Below are positions 1 to 8,173 of a stretch of 64,000 nt of DNA, piece after piece. This DNA comes from Pseudomonas capsici (lineage in GTDB: Bacteria; Pseudomonadota; Gammaproteobacteria; Pseudomonadales; Pseudomonadaceae). The DNA lies in assembly GCF_017165765.1 (NCBI RefSeq), contig NZ_JAFGZD010000014.1, forward strand, positions 84,920 through 148,919, in the 5' to 3' direction. Numbering within the stretch: position 1 is the stretch's first letter; every line of letters begins with the position of its first letter. The notes beneath the pieces were generated by a model, which was not told the origin of the DNA, did not search any database, and saw nothing but the letters and a program-made list of their open reading frames with translations. Made by a program: the position numbers and the translations under genes.

Positions 1-645
1 GGCACCGATCACTTCAGGCTGACTGCAGTTGAACAGCAGCGCAGCAGCACCCAGTTCGGCAGCGGCACGGGCCGCATCGGCAACCGGTTCGCCGGAACGC
101 AGGCGTGCAACTTCGTCAACGTCTTCGTCCTGGAGCGTGAACGACAGCCAGAAGGGTTTGCCATCGGCAGGCAGGCCGGCACGGATGGTCCGGGCCTCGA
201 TGATGCAGCTTTGAGTCTCGGCCAGCCACAAGTCCACATGTGGAGCCAGACCGGCCACCAATGGTTTCAGGACTTCAGCCGCCAGCTCCGGTTTGTAGAG
301 GTCCGGGCGATAGGAACCGAACAATGGCGGCAGGGAACCGGCTACCTGGGCACGTCCGCCCGAGGCATCCGCCGACTCGCGCGCCAGTCGCCCGGCCAGA
401 TCGGCCAGAGCCTGACCTTCGCGAGCGAAACGCTCCTCGCCAATATGGAAAGGCACGACCGCGTAGCTGTTGCTGGTGATTACCTGAGCGCCGCTGTCGA
501 TATAGGCGGTATGCACGGCACGCACCGCTTCGGGGGCCTCGCTCAGGGCAAGGGCCGACCATTCGGGTTGGCGGAAAGGAGCGCCTCGGCGCTGAAGCTC
601 GCGGCCCATGCCGCCGTCAAGAATTACAGTCGAGCGCTGAGTCAT
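1..645 (-). CDS. Homocysteine S-methyltransferase family protein (5' part, cut by window edge)
   Basis: The frame is open from an ATG at 645 to the window edge, giving 215 residues of a family that is usually about 300 long, so the C-terminus with the last zinc-binding cysteines lies outside. The N-terminus MTQRSTVILDGGMGREL is the family opening (usually DGGLATEL). Near residue 205 the LLFNCSQP segment carries the Asn-Cys of the first zinc ligand. The family moves a methyl group from S-methylmethionine, or a related methyl-sulfonium compound, to homocysteine to make methionine in the cytoplasm. It is divergent from an amino-acid ABC transporter, which may supply its substrate; that link is inference. 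Confidence 0.85.
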   Translation of the reverse strand, partial: MTQRSTVILDGGMGRELQRRGAPFRQPEWSALALSEAPEAVRAVHTAYIDSGAQVITSNSYAVVPFHIGEERFAREGQALADLAGRLARESADASGGRAQVAGSLPPLFGSYRPDLYKPELAAEVLKPLVAGLAPHVDLWLAETQSCIIEARTIRAGLPADGKPFWLSFTLQDEDVDEVARLRSGEPVADAARAAAELGAAALLFNCSQPEVIGA

Positions 646-755
646 ATGCCATCTACTTATATCTTTATGAAAAAAACTCATTAGGAATGAGCTTGGTATA
701 ACGTATTTAATACAGCGCCTTATCCAAACTACAATCATTTTTTCAGGGGATAGCT
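646..755. promoter_or_regulatory. Divergent promoter region with CTCATT-AGG-AATGAG dyad
   Basis: This 110-base gap separates the methyltransferase from the ABC transporter. A perfect 6-bp dyad (CTCATT at 677-682, AATGAG at 686-691) is followed by GGTATAAC at about 695-702. The ATTCC/TATACC combination read on the minus strand recalls CysB-type sites, but that is only a resemblance. A Shine-Dalgarno sequence AGGGGA at 745-750 serves the TTG start at 756. Confidence 0.4.
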
Positions 756-1577
756 TTGAAACTTAGCGCTCTGCTGGGCATTGGCCTGGTCACTCTGGCT
801 GCATCGACTCAGACCTTCGCCGGTGCCACACTGGACCGCGTACAGAAGAACCAGGAACTGGTAAACGTCCTGATGGAAAGTTACCCGCCCTTCTCTTTCC
901 TGAATGATAAAAACCAGCTGGACGGCTTCGATGTCGACGTCGCCAAAGCGGTCGCAGACAAACTGGGTGTGAAGCTGCGTCTTGAAACGCCTTCATGGGA
1001 CGTGATCGCCGCCGGCCGCTGGAGCGGTCGCTACGACATCTGTGTCTGCTCCATGACCCCAAGCAAATCCCGCGCTGAAGTCTTCGATTTCCCCGTCGAA
1101 TACTACGCTTCGCCTGCGGTGATCGTGGTCAACGCCAAAGATGATCGTATCCATTCGGCCAAGGACCTGAGCAACAAGAAGGTCGGCCTGACCAGCGCTT
1201 CCAGCTACGAAAGCTATCTGAACAAGAACCTGGTGATCGAAGGCGCTGAAGACAAGCCTCTGGAATACCCGTTCGAGAACGTTCAGATTGCTCCTTATGA
1301 CAACGACAACGTTGCGTTCCAGGATCTGGGCCTGGGTGCCGGTGTACGCCTGGATGCCATCCTCACCAACCTGGTCACGGCCCAGCCGCGCCTGGATCAG
1401 GACAAGCGCTTCAAGCTCGCTGGCGCCTCGCTGTATGAAGAACCCAACTTCGTCGCCATCGAAAAAGGCGATGCCGAATGGGATGCCAGAATTCGTCAGA
1501 TCTTTGCCGAACTCAAGCAGGACGGCACTCTGAGCAAGCTGTCGCAGAAGTGGATCGGCGCTGATATCAGCAAATGA
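756..1577 (+). CDS. Amino-acid ABC transporter periplasmic binding protein
   Basis: The 273-residue product starts with a Sec signal peptide (MKLSALLGIGLVTLAASTQTFA, cleaved near residue 22). It continues as a family 3 solute-binding protein: VLMESYPPFSFLNDKNQLDGFDVDVAKAVADKLG is the classic first lobe of polar amino-acid receptors, and the C-terminal DGTLSKLSQKWIGADIS is also typical. It captures an amino acid or amino-acid-like compound in the periplasm and delivers it to the permease that follows. The start is TTG at 756, chosen because AGGGGA lies 5 bases upstream and it begins the signal peptide. It overlaps the permease gene by 4 bases (ATGA). The ligand cannot be read from the sequence. 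Confidence 0.9.
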   Translation: MKLSALLGIGLVTLAASTQTFAGATLDRVQKNQELVNVLMESYPPFSFLNDKNQLDGFDVDVAKAVADKLGVKLRLETPSWDVIAAGRWSGRYDICVCSMTPSKSRAEVFDFPVEYYASPAVIVVNAKDDRIHSAKDLSNKKVGLTSASSYESYLNKNLVIEGAEDKPLEYPFENVQIAPYDNDNVAFQDLGLGAGVRLDAILTNLVTAQPRLDQDKRFKLAGASLYEEPNFVAIEKGDAEWDARIRQIFAELKQDGTLSKLSQKWIGADISK

Positions 1578-2404
1578 CTTCCTTCCAGCCTCAACGTCCA
1601 CCCGAGCAGGCACAGAGCCTGCTCAAGCGTGTCTTCGGTTTCCGTACAAGGCTCTATCTGACCTGGGCGGCGATGTTTGTCCTGTTTGCCGGATTCTTTC
1701 TGAGCTTCGACCTGAAGTTTTCGATCATTCTCGACAAACTGCCGAATCTGGTCGGCCTGAGCCTGTCGCCCAACGGCTTTCTGCAGGGCGCGGCGCTGAC
1801 CCTGTTCGTGTGCCTGTGCTCGATTGTCGTATCGGTGCTGCTGGGTTTTGTCGTGGCTCTGGCGCGGCTGTCCAGCAGTGCGGTGGCCTTTGGTATTGCG
1901 AGCTTCTATGCCTCGTTCTTCCGCGGCACGCCGCTGCTGATCCAGATCATGCTGATTTATCTGGGCCTGCCTCAGATAGGCGTCGTGCCCGGTGCAATCC
2001 TGGCCGGCATCATCGCCCTGTCCCTGAACTACGGTGCCTACCTGAGCGAGATATTCCGGGCAGGCATCATCGGCGTCGCAGCCGGTCAGCGTGAAGCGGC
2101 ACTGGCACTGGCCTTGCGTCCCGCACAGATCTTCTGGCGCGTCACCCTGCCCCAGGCCATGCGCACCATCATCCCGCCCACCACCAACCAGTTCATCTCG
2201 ATGCTCAAGGATTCTTCGCTGATTTCGGTGATGGGGGTCTGGGAAGTGATGTTCCTGGCCCAGTCCTATGGCCGCTCCAGCTATCGCTATATCGAGATGC
2301 TGACCACGGCGGCAGTGCTTTACTGGATCATGTCCATCGGGCTGGAATTGTTGCAGGCGCGGCTGGAACGCCACTACGGGAAGGCTTATCAGGCCAGAAA
2401 GTAG
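1574..2404 (+). CDS. Amino-acid ABC transporter permease (HisM/GlnP type)
   Basis: This 276-residue inner-membrane protein has a soluble N-terminus of about 25 residues, several hydrophobic segments and the cytoplasmic EAA loop (GQREAALALALRPAQIFWRVTLP, residues about 174-196) that contacts the ATPase. NQFISMLKDSSLISVMGVWE is typical of the polar amino-acid permease family. Its ATG overlaps the stop of the binding-protein gene, so the two are translationally coupled. No ATPase gene follows; the next 150 bases are repeats and then an unrelated minus-strand gene. The ATPase is either left of the window or shared with another transporter. Confidence 0.9.
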   Translation: MTSFQPQRPPEQAQSLLKRVFGFRTRLYLTWAAMFVLFAGFFLSFDLKFSIILDKLPNLVGLSLSPNGFLQGAALTLFVCLCSIVVSVLLGFVVALARLSSSAVAFGIASFYASFFRGTPLLIQIMLIYLGLPQIGVVPGAILAGIIALSLNYGAYLSEIFRAGIIGVAAGQREAALALALRPAQIFWRVTLPQAMRTIIPPTTNQFISMLKDSSLISVMGVWEVMFLAQSYGRSSYRYIEMLTTAAVLYWIMSIGLELLQARLERHYGKAYQARK

Positions 2405-2405
2405 G

Positions 2406-2444
2406 ATTTATTCGCGAAGGCGGCATTGTTTTTCGCGAATGAAT
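2406..2444. repeat. Palindromic intergenic repeat, copy 1 (TTCGCGA core)
   Basis: ATTTATTCGCGA (2406-2417) and TCGCGAATGAAT (2433-2444) form an imperfect inverted repeat (11 of 12 paired) just after the permease stop codon. The same core recurs at 6169-6214, 18468-18557 and 53386-53419, always close behind a stop codon. Confidence 0.65.
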
Positions 2445-2470
2445 TGGCTCTGTCTGCATTAAGTGTTGCA

Positions 2471-2526
2471 TGTGGGAGGCAGCTTGCTGGCGACAACGGT
2501 GAAGTCGCCAGCAAGCTGCCTCCACA
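2471..2526. repeat. REP-like inverted pair (GGCAGCTTGCTGGCGAC)
   Basis: The 24-mer at 2471-2494 is repeated in reverse complement at 2504-2526 with a single-base deletion, leaving a 9-base loop. The GTGGGAGGCAGCTTGCTGGCGA type is a common intergenic REP doublet in fluorescent pseudomonads. The resulting RNA hairpin may protect or terminate the upstream transcript. Confidence 0.75.
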
Positions 2527-2556
2527 GTCTGAACTGCCCCCTACAGCGAACTCATG

Positions 2557-2844
2557 TCAGGCGCGGGCCTTCTCGATCAACTCGATGTAATCCTCGGCAT
2601 TGCGCTGATCCTTGATCAGGGCGACGAAATCGTTGCCTTGCTCATCCTTGCCATCCAGGTCGTAACCGGCTTCCTTGAAGAACACCAGGAAACGTTCGAA
2701 GTCATCGATCCGCAGACCACGGTAGGCCTTGATCAGTTTGTGCAGCGACGGCGAGGTGGCATCGTACGGCTCGAAGTCGAGGAACAGTCTGATCTGCTCG
2801 TCGCCGATCTCGTCCCCAATCACCTGCTTCTTATCTTTACGCAT
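2557..2844 (-). CDS. PA4642-family conserved hypothetical protein
   Basis: This 95-residue acidic, soluble protein (MRKDKKQVIGDEIGDEQIRL...) has no signal peptide or membrane segment. It matches in sequence character and position the small Pseudomonas protein that sits next to the hpt region (PA4642 in P. aeruginosa). The body is predicted helical, with FERFLVFFKEAGYDLDGKDEQGNDF in the middle. No catalytic motif is visible and the function is unknown. The gene lies 66 bases after another minus-strand gene and may be cotranscribed with it. Confidence 0.75.
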   Translation of the reverse strand: MRKDKKQVIGDEIGDEQIRLFLDFEPYDATSPSLHKLIKAYRGLRIDDFERFLVFFKEAGYDLDGKDEQGNDFVALIKDQRNAEDYIELIEKARA

Positions 2845-2910
2845 TGCGGGCTCCAGCTGGTCGCATACACTTTCACGGGCGGGCAGTTTACCCTTGTGCG
2901 TGCGCGCTGC

Positions 2911-3402
2911 TCAACGCGTGCGTAGCACCGCAGTATGCAGGTCGGCCCAGACATGGCCGTTGGCATAGACAAGAAACTGGCAATACACCTTTTCATTGCG
3001 CAACAGGTCCACCACGGCCCGGTACTGGTTGACCGGGTAATAGAGCGTCAGGGTCCGGGACGGCTCATCGTAGGTCGGCTTTTTCAGGCTCTTGCTTTCG
3101 GCGTCGAAGTGAATGATCACTTTGGAAATGGTCGCGCCCTTGTTCAGCGGCTTGCCCTTGAGGCGCAGCAGCGTCGGCGAGGTAATGGGGATCGGCTGCT
3201 GGCTGGACTGGCGCTGGTTGCCAATCACCACCGAATATTCGGTTATCTGCAACAACTGCTGCTGTTCGGGCGCACCGGCGCGCAGGTTCAGATCGTCGGG
3301 AGGCAGGTACTGGCCATGCATGGGCTCAGCGTAAGCCGGTGCAAGCGATACCAGACCGCTGAACGCCATCAACGCAATGACGCCGGAAATCGATAATTTC
3401 AT
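2911..3402 (-). CDS. Conserved exported protein of unknown function
   Basis: The start is placed at 3402 (MKLSISGVIALMAFSGLVSLAPAYA) because this gives a clean Sec signal peptide cleaved after AYA and an AGGGA sequence lies about 8 bases upstream; the frame is open 28 codons further up without such features. The mature protein of about 138 residues is likely periplasmic and rich in beta structure (TPTLLRLKGKPL, LTLYYPVNQYRAVVDLLRNEKVYCQF-like segments). It has a single cysteine and no recognisable enzyme motif. It lies just downstream of hpt on the same strand, as in other pseudomonads. Function unknown. Confidence 0.7.
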   Translation of the reverse strand: MKLSISGVIALMAFSGLVSLAPAYAEPMHGQYLPPDDLNLRAGAPEQQQLLQITEYSVVIGNQRQSSQQPIPITSPTLLRLKGKPLNKGATISKVIIHFDAESKSLKKPTYDEPSRTLTLYYPVNQYRAVVDLLRNEKVYCQFLVYANGHVWADLHTAVLRTR

Positions 3403-3486
3403 TCGGAACTTCCCTGAGAAACCCGCAATCATTCCTGTGCCACAGCGCAGGAATGCCCCTGGAGGCATTCCCGGCGCGACGATCAA

Positions 3487-4044
3487 TTACATGCCCTTGA
3501 CCGCATAGATCCCGGCAGCATTACGCCAGTAACCCTTATAGTCCATGCCGTAACCGAAGATATAACGGTCCACGCATGGCAGGCCAACGAAATCGGCCTT
3601 GAGGTCAGGACGGGCCTTGCGGTCGTGGTCCTTGTCGATCAATACCGCCGTGTGCACCGCACGAGCGCCGGCATGGCGACAGAAGTCGATGATGGCGCCC
3701 AGGGTATGACCTTCGTCGAGAATGTCGTCGATGATCAGCACGTCACGGTCGATGAACGAGACTTCCGGCTTGGCCTTCCAGAACAGGTCGCCGCCGGTGG
3801 TTTCGTTGCGATAGCGGGTCGCGTGCAGGTAAGACGCTTCCAGCGGGAATTTCAGATGGGTCAGCAGTTTGCCCGAGAAGATCAGGCCGCCATTCATCAC
3901 ACAGAAAACGACAGGATTGCGGTCGGCCAGTTCAGCGTTGATCTGCGCTCCGACGCGAGCGATGGCAGCATCGACTTCAGCCTCGGTGTAGAGGCAATCG
4001 GCCTCGCGCATGATTTGACGGATATGCTCGAGATCAGCGGACAT
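3487..4044 (-). CDS. hpt: Hypoxanthine-guanine phosphoribosyltransferase
   Basis: This cytoplasmic purine salvage enzyme converts hypoxanthine or guanine plus PRPP to IMP or GMP. The PRPP-binding motif DVLIIDDILDEGHTL (residues about 100-114) and the early CVMNGGLIFSGKL loop mark the family. The start at 4044 (MSADLEHIRQIM) gives 185 residues, the usual Pseudomonas length, and has GGAGAG 6 bases upstream; the frame extends further but without support. Its stop is 84 bases before the exported-protein gene. It is divergent from upp, so purine and uracil salvage genes sit back to back. Confidence 0.93.
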   Translation of the reverse strand: MSADLEHIRQIMREADCLYTEAEVDAAIARVGAQINAELADRNPVVFCVMNGGLIFSGKLLTHLKFPLEASYLHATRYRNETTGGDLFWKAKPEVSFIDRDVLIIDDILDEGHTLGAIIDFCRHAGARAVHTAVLIDKDHDRKARPDLKADFVGLPCVDRYIFGYGMDYKGYWRNAAGIYAVKGM

Positions 4045-4253
4045 GAAGCTCTCCAGATGGGCAGTTTGAGAAAAGCGGGCAAAGGTACGCATCCCGTTCA
4101 TTCAGGGCAAGCGATTATGGACTAACGTTGCGAGTGGTGCTCAAAGGCAAGGATTTATACCCTTGTTTGACGATACTGCATGCGCCTTAAGACAGTGACA
4201 GCTGAATAGATTAATCTAGGCCGTTTTTTTGCCCCCTGCTGGAGCCTTTTCTT

Positions 4254-4892
4254 ATGCCCATTCGTGAAATCCGTCATCCGCTGATCCGCCACAAGCTCGG
4301 TCTGATGCGCCGCGCTGACATCAGCACCAAGAATTTCCGTGAGCTGGCACAGGAAGTCGGCGCACTGCTTACTTATGAAGCCACCTCGGACCTGCCGCTG
4401 GAAAGCTACGACATCGAAGGCTGGTGCGGAACCGTACAGGTCGAGAAGATCGCAGGCAAGAAAATCACCGTCGTGCCGATCCTGCGCGCCGGCATCGGCA
4501 TGCTCGACGGCGTGCTGAGCCTGATTCCGGGTGCCAAGGTCAGTGCCGTGGGCCTGGCCCGCAACGAAGAAACCCTGGAAGCCCACACCTACCTGGAAAA
4601 ACTGGTCCCGGAAATCGACGAGCGTCTGGCGATGATCATCGACCCGATGCTGGCCACCGGCGGCTCGATGATCGCAACCATCGACCTGCTCAAGAAAGCC
4701 GGCTGCAAGGAAATCCGCGCCATGGTGCTGGTGGCCGCTCCAGAAGGTATCGCTGCCGTGGAGAAATCCCACCCGGACGTGATCATCTACACCGCCTCCA
4801 TCGATCAGCACCTGAACGAGCATGGCTACATCATCCCGGGTCTGGGTGATGCCGGTGACAAGATTTTCGGCACCAAGCAAAAGGACGCGTAA
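4254..4892 (+). CDS. upp: Uracil phosphoribosyltransferase
   Basis: This 212-residue enzyme makes UMP from uracil and PRPP. It starts MPIREIRHPLIRHKLGLMR, the family's conserved opening, and carries the PRPP loop DPMLATGGSMIATIDLLKKAG near residues 130-150 and the C-terminal GLGDAGDKIFGTK uracil-binding region. The ATG follows a T-rich leader (TTTTTTTGCCCCCTGCTGGAG) whose GGAG serves as ribosome-binding site. The uracil permease gene starts 4 bases after its stop, forming the standard upp-uraA salvage operon. Confidence 0.96.
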   Translation: MPIREIRHPLIRHKLGLMRRADISTKNFRELAQEVGALLTYEATSDLPLESYDIEGWCGTVQVEKIAGKKITVVPILRAGIGMLDGVLSLIPGAKVSAVGLARNEETLEAHTYLEKLVPEIDERLAMIIDPMLATGGSMIATIDLLKKAGCKEIRAMVLVAAPEGIAAVEKSHPDVIIYTASIDQHLNEHGYIIPGLGDAGDKIFGTKQKDA

Positions 4893-4896
4893 TTCG

Positions 4897-6162
4897 ATGA
4901 AGCAGTCCGAATTCAACGATCCACTGTGGCGCACGGTACTTTCCGGCGCGCAAATGCTGTTCGTGGCCTTTGGTGCCCTGGTGCTGATGCCGCTCATTAC
5001 CGGCCTGGATCCCAACGTGGCGCTGTTCACTGCGGGGCTGGGCACGCTGCTGTTCCAGATGGTTACGGGTCGTCAGGTGCCGGTCTTCCTGGCATCGAGC
5101 TTTGCCTTCATTACACCGATCATTCTCGCCAAGGGCCAGTTCGGCCTGGCCGCGACCATGGGCGGCGTGATGGCAGCGGGCTTCGTCTACACCTTCCTGG
5201 GCCTGGCCGTGAAGATCAAGGGCACAGGCTTTATCGACCGCCTGCTGCCGCCGGTGGTTATCGGTCCGGTGGTCATCTCCATCGGTCTGGCCATGGCGCC
5301 GATTGCCGCCAACATGGCGATGGGCAAGTCAGGTGACGGTGCCGAGCTGATACCTTACAAGACCGCCATGATGATCTCGATGCCAGCCCTGCTGACCACC
5401 CTGATCGTGGCCGTGTTCGGCAAAGGCATTTTCCGGCTGGTGCCGATCATTTCCGGCGTGCTGGTGGGCTTTGCGCTGTCGTTCTACTTTGGCGTGGTAG
5501 ACACCGCGAAAATTGCCGCAGCACCCTGGCTGGCCCTGCCGCACTTCACGGCACCGGAGTTCAACTGGCAGGCCATCCTGTTCATTGTCCCGGTGGCACT
5601 GGCTCCGGCCATCGAGCATATCGGTGGCGTGATCGCAGTCGGCAGCGTGACCGGGCGCGACTACCTGAAAAAACCGGGCCTGCATCGCACCCTGTTCGGT
5701 GACGGTATCGCGACCACCGCAGCCGGCCTGTTCGGTGGCCCGCCCAACACCACCTACGCCGAAGTAACGGGCGCGGTAATGCTGACCAAGAACTACAACC
5801 CGGCCATCATGACCTGGGCTTCGGTCTTCGCCATTGTCCTGGCCTTTATCGGCAAGTTCGGTGCGCTGCTGCAGAGCATTCCCGTACCGGTCATGGGCGG
5901 GATTCTGTGCCTGCTGTTCGGCTCGATTGCTGCGGTGGGGATGAACACCCTGATTCGGCACAAGGTCGATCTGGCCGAAGCCCGTAACCTGGTGATTGTT
6001 TCGGTGACCCTGGTGTTCGGTATCGGCGGCGTGCTGATCGGCACCGGCAACGGCCCCGATGACTTCGGCCTCAAGGGCATCGCCCTGTGCGCCATTACCG
6101 CCATCGCCCTGAACCTGATCCTGCCGGGCAATGACAGCTGGAAGAACAAGCAACTGCCATAA
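4897..6162 (+). CDS. uraA: Uracil permease (NCS2 family)
   Basis: This 421-residue inner-membrane protein carries uracil in with protons. It has about 14 hydrophobic segments and the NCS2 signature area around LAPAIEHIGGVIAVGSVTGRDY (residues about 231-252), with the conserved Glu of family transporters, then GGPPNTTYAEVTGAV. The start at 4897 (MKQSEFNDPLWRTVLSG) was chosen over an upstream in-frame ATG at 4822 because the latter lies inside upp. It follows upp by 4 bases, so uptake and conversion of uracil are coexpressed. A palindromic repeat follows its stop. Confidence 0.94.
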   Translation: MKQSEFNDPLWRTVLSGAQMLFVAFGALVLMPLITGLDPNVALFTAGLGTLLFQMVTGRQVPVFLASSFAFITPIILAKGQFGLAATMGGVMAAGFVYTFLGLAVKIKGTGFIDRLLPPVVIGPVVISIGLAMAPIAANMAMGKSGDGAELIPYKTAMMISMPALLTTLIVAVFGKGIFRLVPIISGVLVGFALSFYFGVVDTAKIAAAPWLALPHFTAPEFNWQAILFIVPVALAPAIEHIGGVIAVGSVTGRDYLKKPGLHRTLFGDGIATTAAGLFGGPPNTTYAEVTGAVMLTKNYNPAIMTWASVFAIVLAFIGKFGALLQSIPVPVMGGILCLLFGSIAAVGMNTLIRHKVDLAEARNLVIVSVTLVFGIGGVLIGTGNGPDDFGLKGIALCAITAIALNLILPGNDSWKNKQLP

Positions 6163-6168
6163 AACGCC

Positions 6169-6214
6169 GGTAGGCGGATTCATTCGCGATACTTTCGCGA
6201 ATGAATTCGCTGCC
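6169..6214. repeat. Palindromic intergenic repeat, copy 2
   Basis: The left arm at 6169-6189 (ending TTCATTCGCGA) and the right arm at 6195-6214 (starting TCGCGAATGAATTCGC) form a long near-perfect inverted repeat between the convergent uraA and hemH stops. It may act as a bidirectional terminator, although there is no T-tract. Confidence 0.75.
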
Positions 6215-6222
6215 ACACGGGC

Positions 6223-7248
6223 TCACTGCATCGGCTGGGCTTTTTCACACAACCGGTTCAAGGCCCTGGCCCAGTTCGGGTCGTCATTCAGGCAAGGCAC
6301 CAGCACCAGTTCCTCGCCGCCCGCCTCCTTGAACTGCTCCGCTCCACGATCCCCGATCTCTTCCAGCGTCTCGATGCAGTCGGCCACGAAGGCCGGGCAC
6401 ATCACCAGCAGCTTCTTCACGCCCTGGGCTGCCAGTTCATCAAGACGCGCTTCCGTATAGGGTTCGATCCACTTGGCACGCCCAAGACGCGACTGGAACG
6501 ACACCGACCATTTGCCGTCAGGAATGCCCATGCGCTGGGCAAAGGCTGCTGCCGAGCGTATGCATTGCGCGCGATAGCAGGTGGCGACAACCTCCGGCGG
6601 TGCGGTCATGCAGCAGTTTTCATTCTTGAAACAGTGATTGCCGGTCGGGTCGAGCTTGGTCAGGTGCCTTTCCGGCAGGCCATGAAAACTCAACAGCAGG
6701 TGATCGTGAGGCTGTTGCAAATGCGGGCGAACGTTTTCCACCAGGGCATCGAGGTACTCGTCCTGATCGTAGAAAGGTTTGAGCAGCGAAAACTCCATAG
6801 TCAGCGCTTTGGCCCGCACCACACGCCTGGCCTCCTCTATCACCGTGGTCACGGTGCTGTCGGCGAACTGTGGATAAAGCGGAGCAAGCGTCACCTTTCT
6901 GATGCCCTGCCCTGCCAGACGCGTCAGCACCGTTTCGATGGAGGGCTCGCCATAACGCATCGCAAGTTCAACCGGCCCCTGCGTCCACTCCTTCTTCATG
7001 GCTTCCTGCAAGCGCTTGCTCAGCACCACCAGCGGCGAGCCTTCATCCCACCAGATGGACGCATAGGCATGCGCCGACTGTTCGGGACGCTTGATCAGGA
7101 TCAGCGAGACCAGCAGCCTGCGAACCGGCCACGGCAAATCGATGACGTAAGGGTCCATCAGAAACTGATTGAGATACCGGCGGACGTCCGGCACTGCCGT
7201 GGAAGCAGGCGAACCCAGATTGACCAGCAACAGCGCGTGATCGGTCAT
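6223..7248 (-). CDS. hemH: Ferrochelatase
   Basis: This enzyme inserts iron into protoporphyrin IX (or coproporphyrin in the alternative route), the last step of heme synthesis. The start at 7248 (MTDHALLLVNLGSP) gives 341 residues. The catalytic His lies in LLSFHGLPERH (His189) and the acidic metal-handling region in CPAFVADCIETLEEI. A cysteine-rich stretch HCFKNENCC plus CYRAQC (Cys206, 212, 213, 224, 229) sits just after the catalytic His, where some bacterial ferrochelatases hold a [2Fe-2S] cluster; whether this one does is inference. It lies 22 bases downstream of the TIGR01777 gene on the same strand. Confidence 0.93.
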   Translation of the reverse strand: MTDHALLLVNLGSPASTAVPDVRRYLNQFLMDPYVIDLPWPVRRLLVSLILIKRPEQSAHAYASIWWDEGSPLVVLSKRLQEAMKKEWTQGPVELAMRYGEPSIETVLTRLAGQGIRKVTLAPLYPQFADSTVTTVIEEARRVVRAKALTMEFSLLKPFYDQDEYLDALVENVRPHLQQPHDHLLLSFHGLPERHLTKLDPTGNHCFKNENCCMTAPPEVVATCYRAQCIRSAAAFAQRMGIPDGKWSVSFQSRLGRAKWIEPYTEARLDELAAQGVKKLLVMCPAFVADCIETLEEIGDRGAEQFKEAGGEELVLVPCLNDDPNWARALNRLCEKAQPMQ

Positions 7249-7270
7249 GCAACATCCTATTTCAATGGCT

Positions 7271-8173
7271 TCAGTGGCGGCCCGAAAATTCACTCAGGGC
7301 AGCGCGCAGATCAGTAAATCGGAAGGTAAAACCTGCTTCCAGCAAACGTGCCGGTCTGGCACGCTGGCCACCCAGCAGCAACACGGACAACTCACCCAGC
7401 GCCACACGCAATACCAGCCCCGGCAAAGGCATGAAGGCGGGCCGACGCAGGACACCCGCCAGCGTCCTGGCAAACTCACGATTACGCACCGGCGAGGGCG
7501 CGCAGAGATTATAAGGACCTCGGGCATCGCGACGGTTCAACAGAAAATCAATCGCCGCGATTTGATCGTCGATATGAATCCAGGGCATCCATTGCCGACC
7601 ATTGCCGATCGGGCCACCCAGCCCCAGTTTGAAAGGCAACAATAAGCGCTGCACAAAACCGCCCTGATTCGACACCACAAGACCGGTACGTATCAGCACC
7701 ACACGAATGCCCAAGGCTTCGGCACGCTGAGCGGTTTCCTCCCATGCGCTGCAAAGCTGGCTGGCAAAGTCTTCCTTGATCGGTCGTGAGCTTTCATCAA
7801 GTTCGTGCTCAGCCGAATCGCCATACCAGCCGACCGCAGAACCGGAAATCAGCACTTCGGGCTTTTGCTGCCGCCCCTCCAGCCAGGCCAGCAGCTGCTC
7901 GGTCAGGCCGATACGGCTGCTCCACAGCAGTAACCGGCGCTTGCGCGTCCAGGGTCGGTCGGCTATCGGGGCACCCGCGAGGTTGATGACGGCATCGATG
8001 GAGTGCTCGTTCAGTTCTTCCAGACGGGCGATGCCACGCACCGACGGGCCACAGAGTTCAGCCACTTCAGCAGGCCGACGACTCCAGACCGTCAATTGAT
8101 GACCTTGCGCAGACCAGAGTCGGCAGAGCGCTCGTCCGATCAAACCTGTACCGCCGGTCAGCAATATGTGCAT
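7271..8173 (-). CDS. TIGR01777-family NAD(P)-binding epimerase-like protein
   Basis: This 300-residue protein has an atypical SDR fold. It starts MHILLTGGTGLIGRALCRLW, the nucleotide-binding TGGTGLIG motif. It continues with ISGSAVGWYGD and ends with the family's C-terminal GELSVLLLGGQRARPARLLEAGFTFRF block (DUF1731 region). Members include E. coli YfcH; their substrate is not established. Cytoplasmic. It precedes hemH by 22 bases, probably in one transcript. The 302-base gap upstream separates it from the divergent renalase gene. Confidence 0.88.
   Translation of the reverse strand: MHILLTGGTGLIGRALCRLWSAQGHQLTVWSRRPAEVAELCGPSVRGIARLEELNEHSIDAVINLAGAPIADRPWTRKRRLLLWSSRIGLTEQLLAWLEGRQQKPEVLISGSAVGWYGDSAEHELDESSRPIKEDFASQLCSAWEETAQRAEALGIRVVLIRTGLVVSNQGGFVQRLLLPFKLGLGGPIGNGRQWMPWIHIDDQIAAIDFLLNRRDARGPYNLCAPSPVRNREFARTLAGVLRRPAFMPLPGLVLRVALGELSVLLLGGQRARPARLLEAGFTFRFTDLRAALSEFSGRH

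Noticed and set aside
993..1613. Long minus-strand open frame opposite the ABC binding-protein gene
   Set aside because: It mirrors a well-supported plus-strand gene, has no family resemblance and no ribosome-binding site; high-GC Pseudomonas genes commonly leave such frames open.
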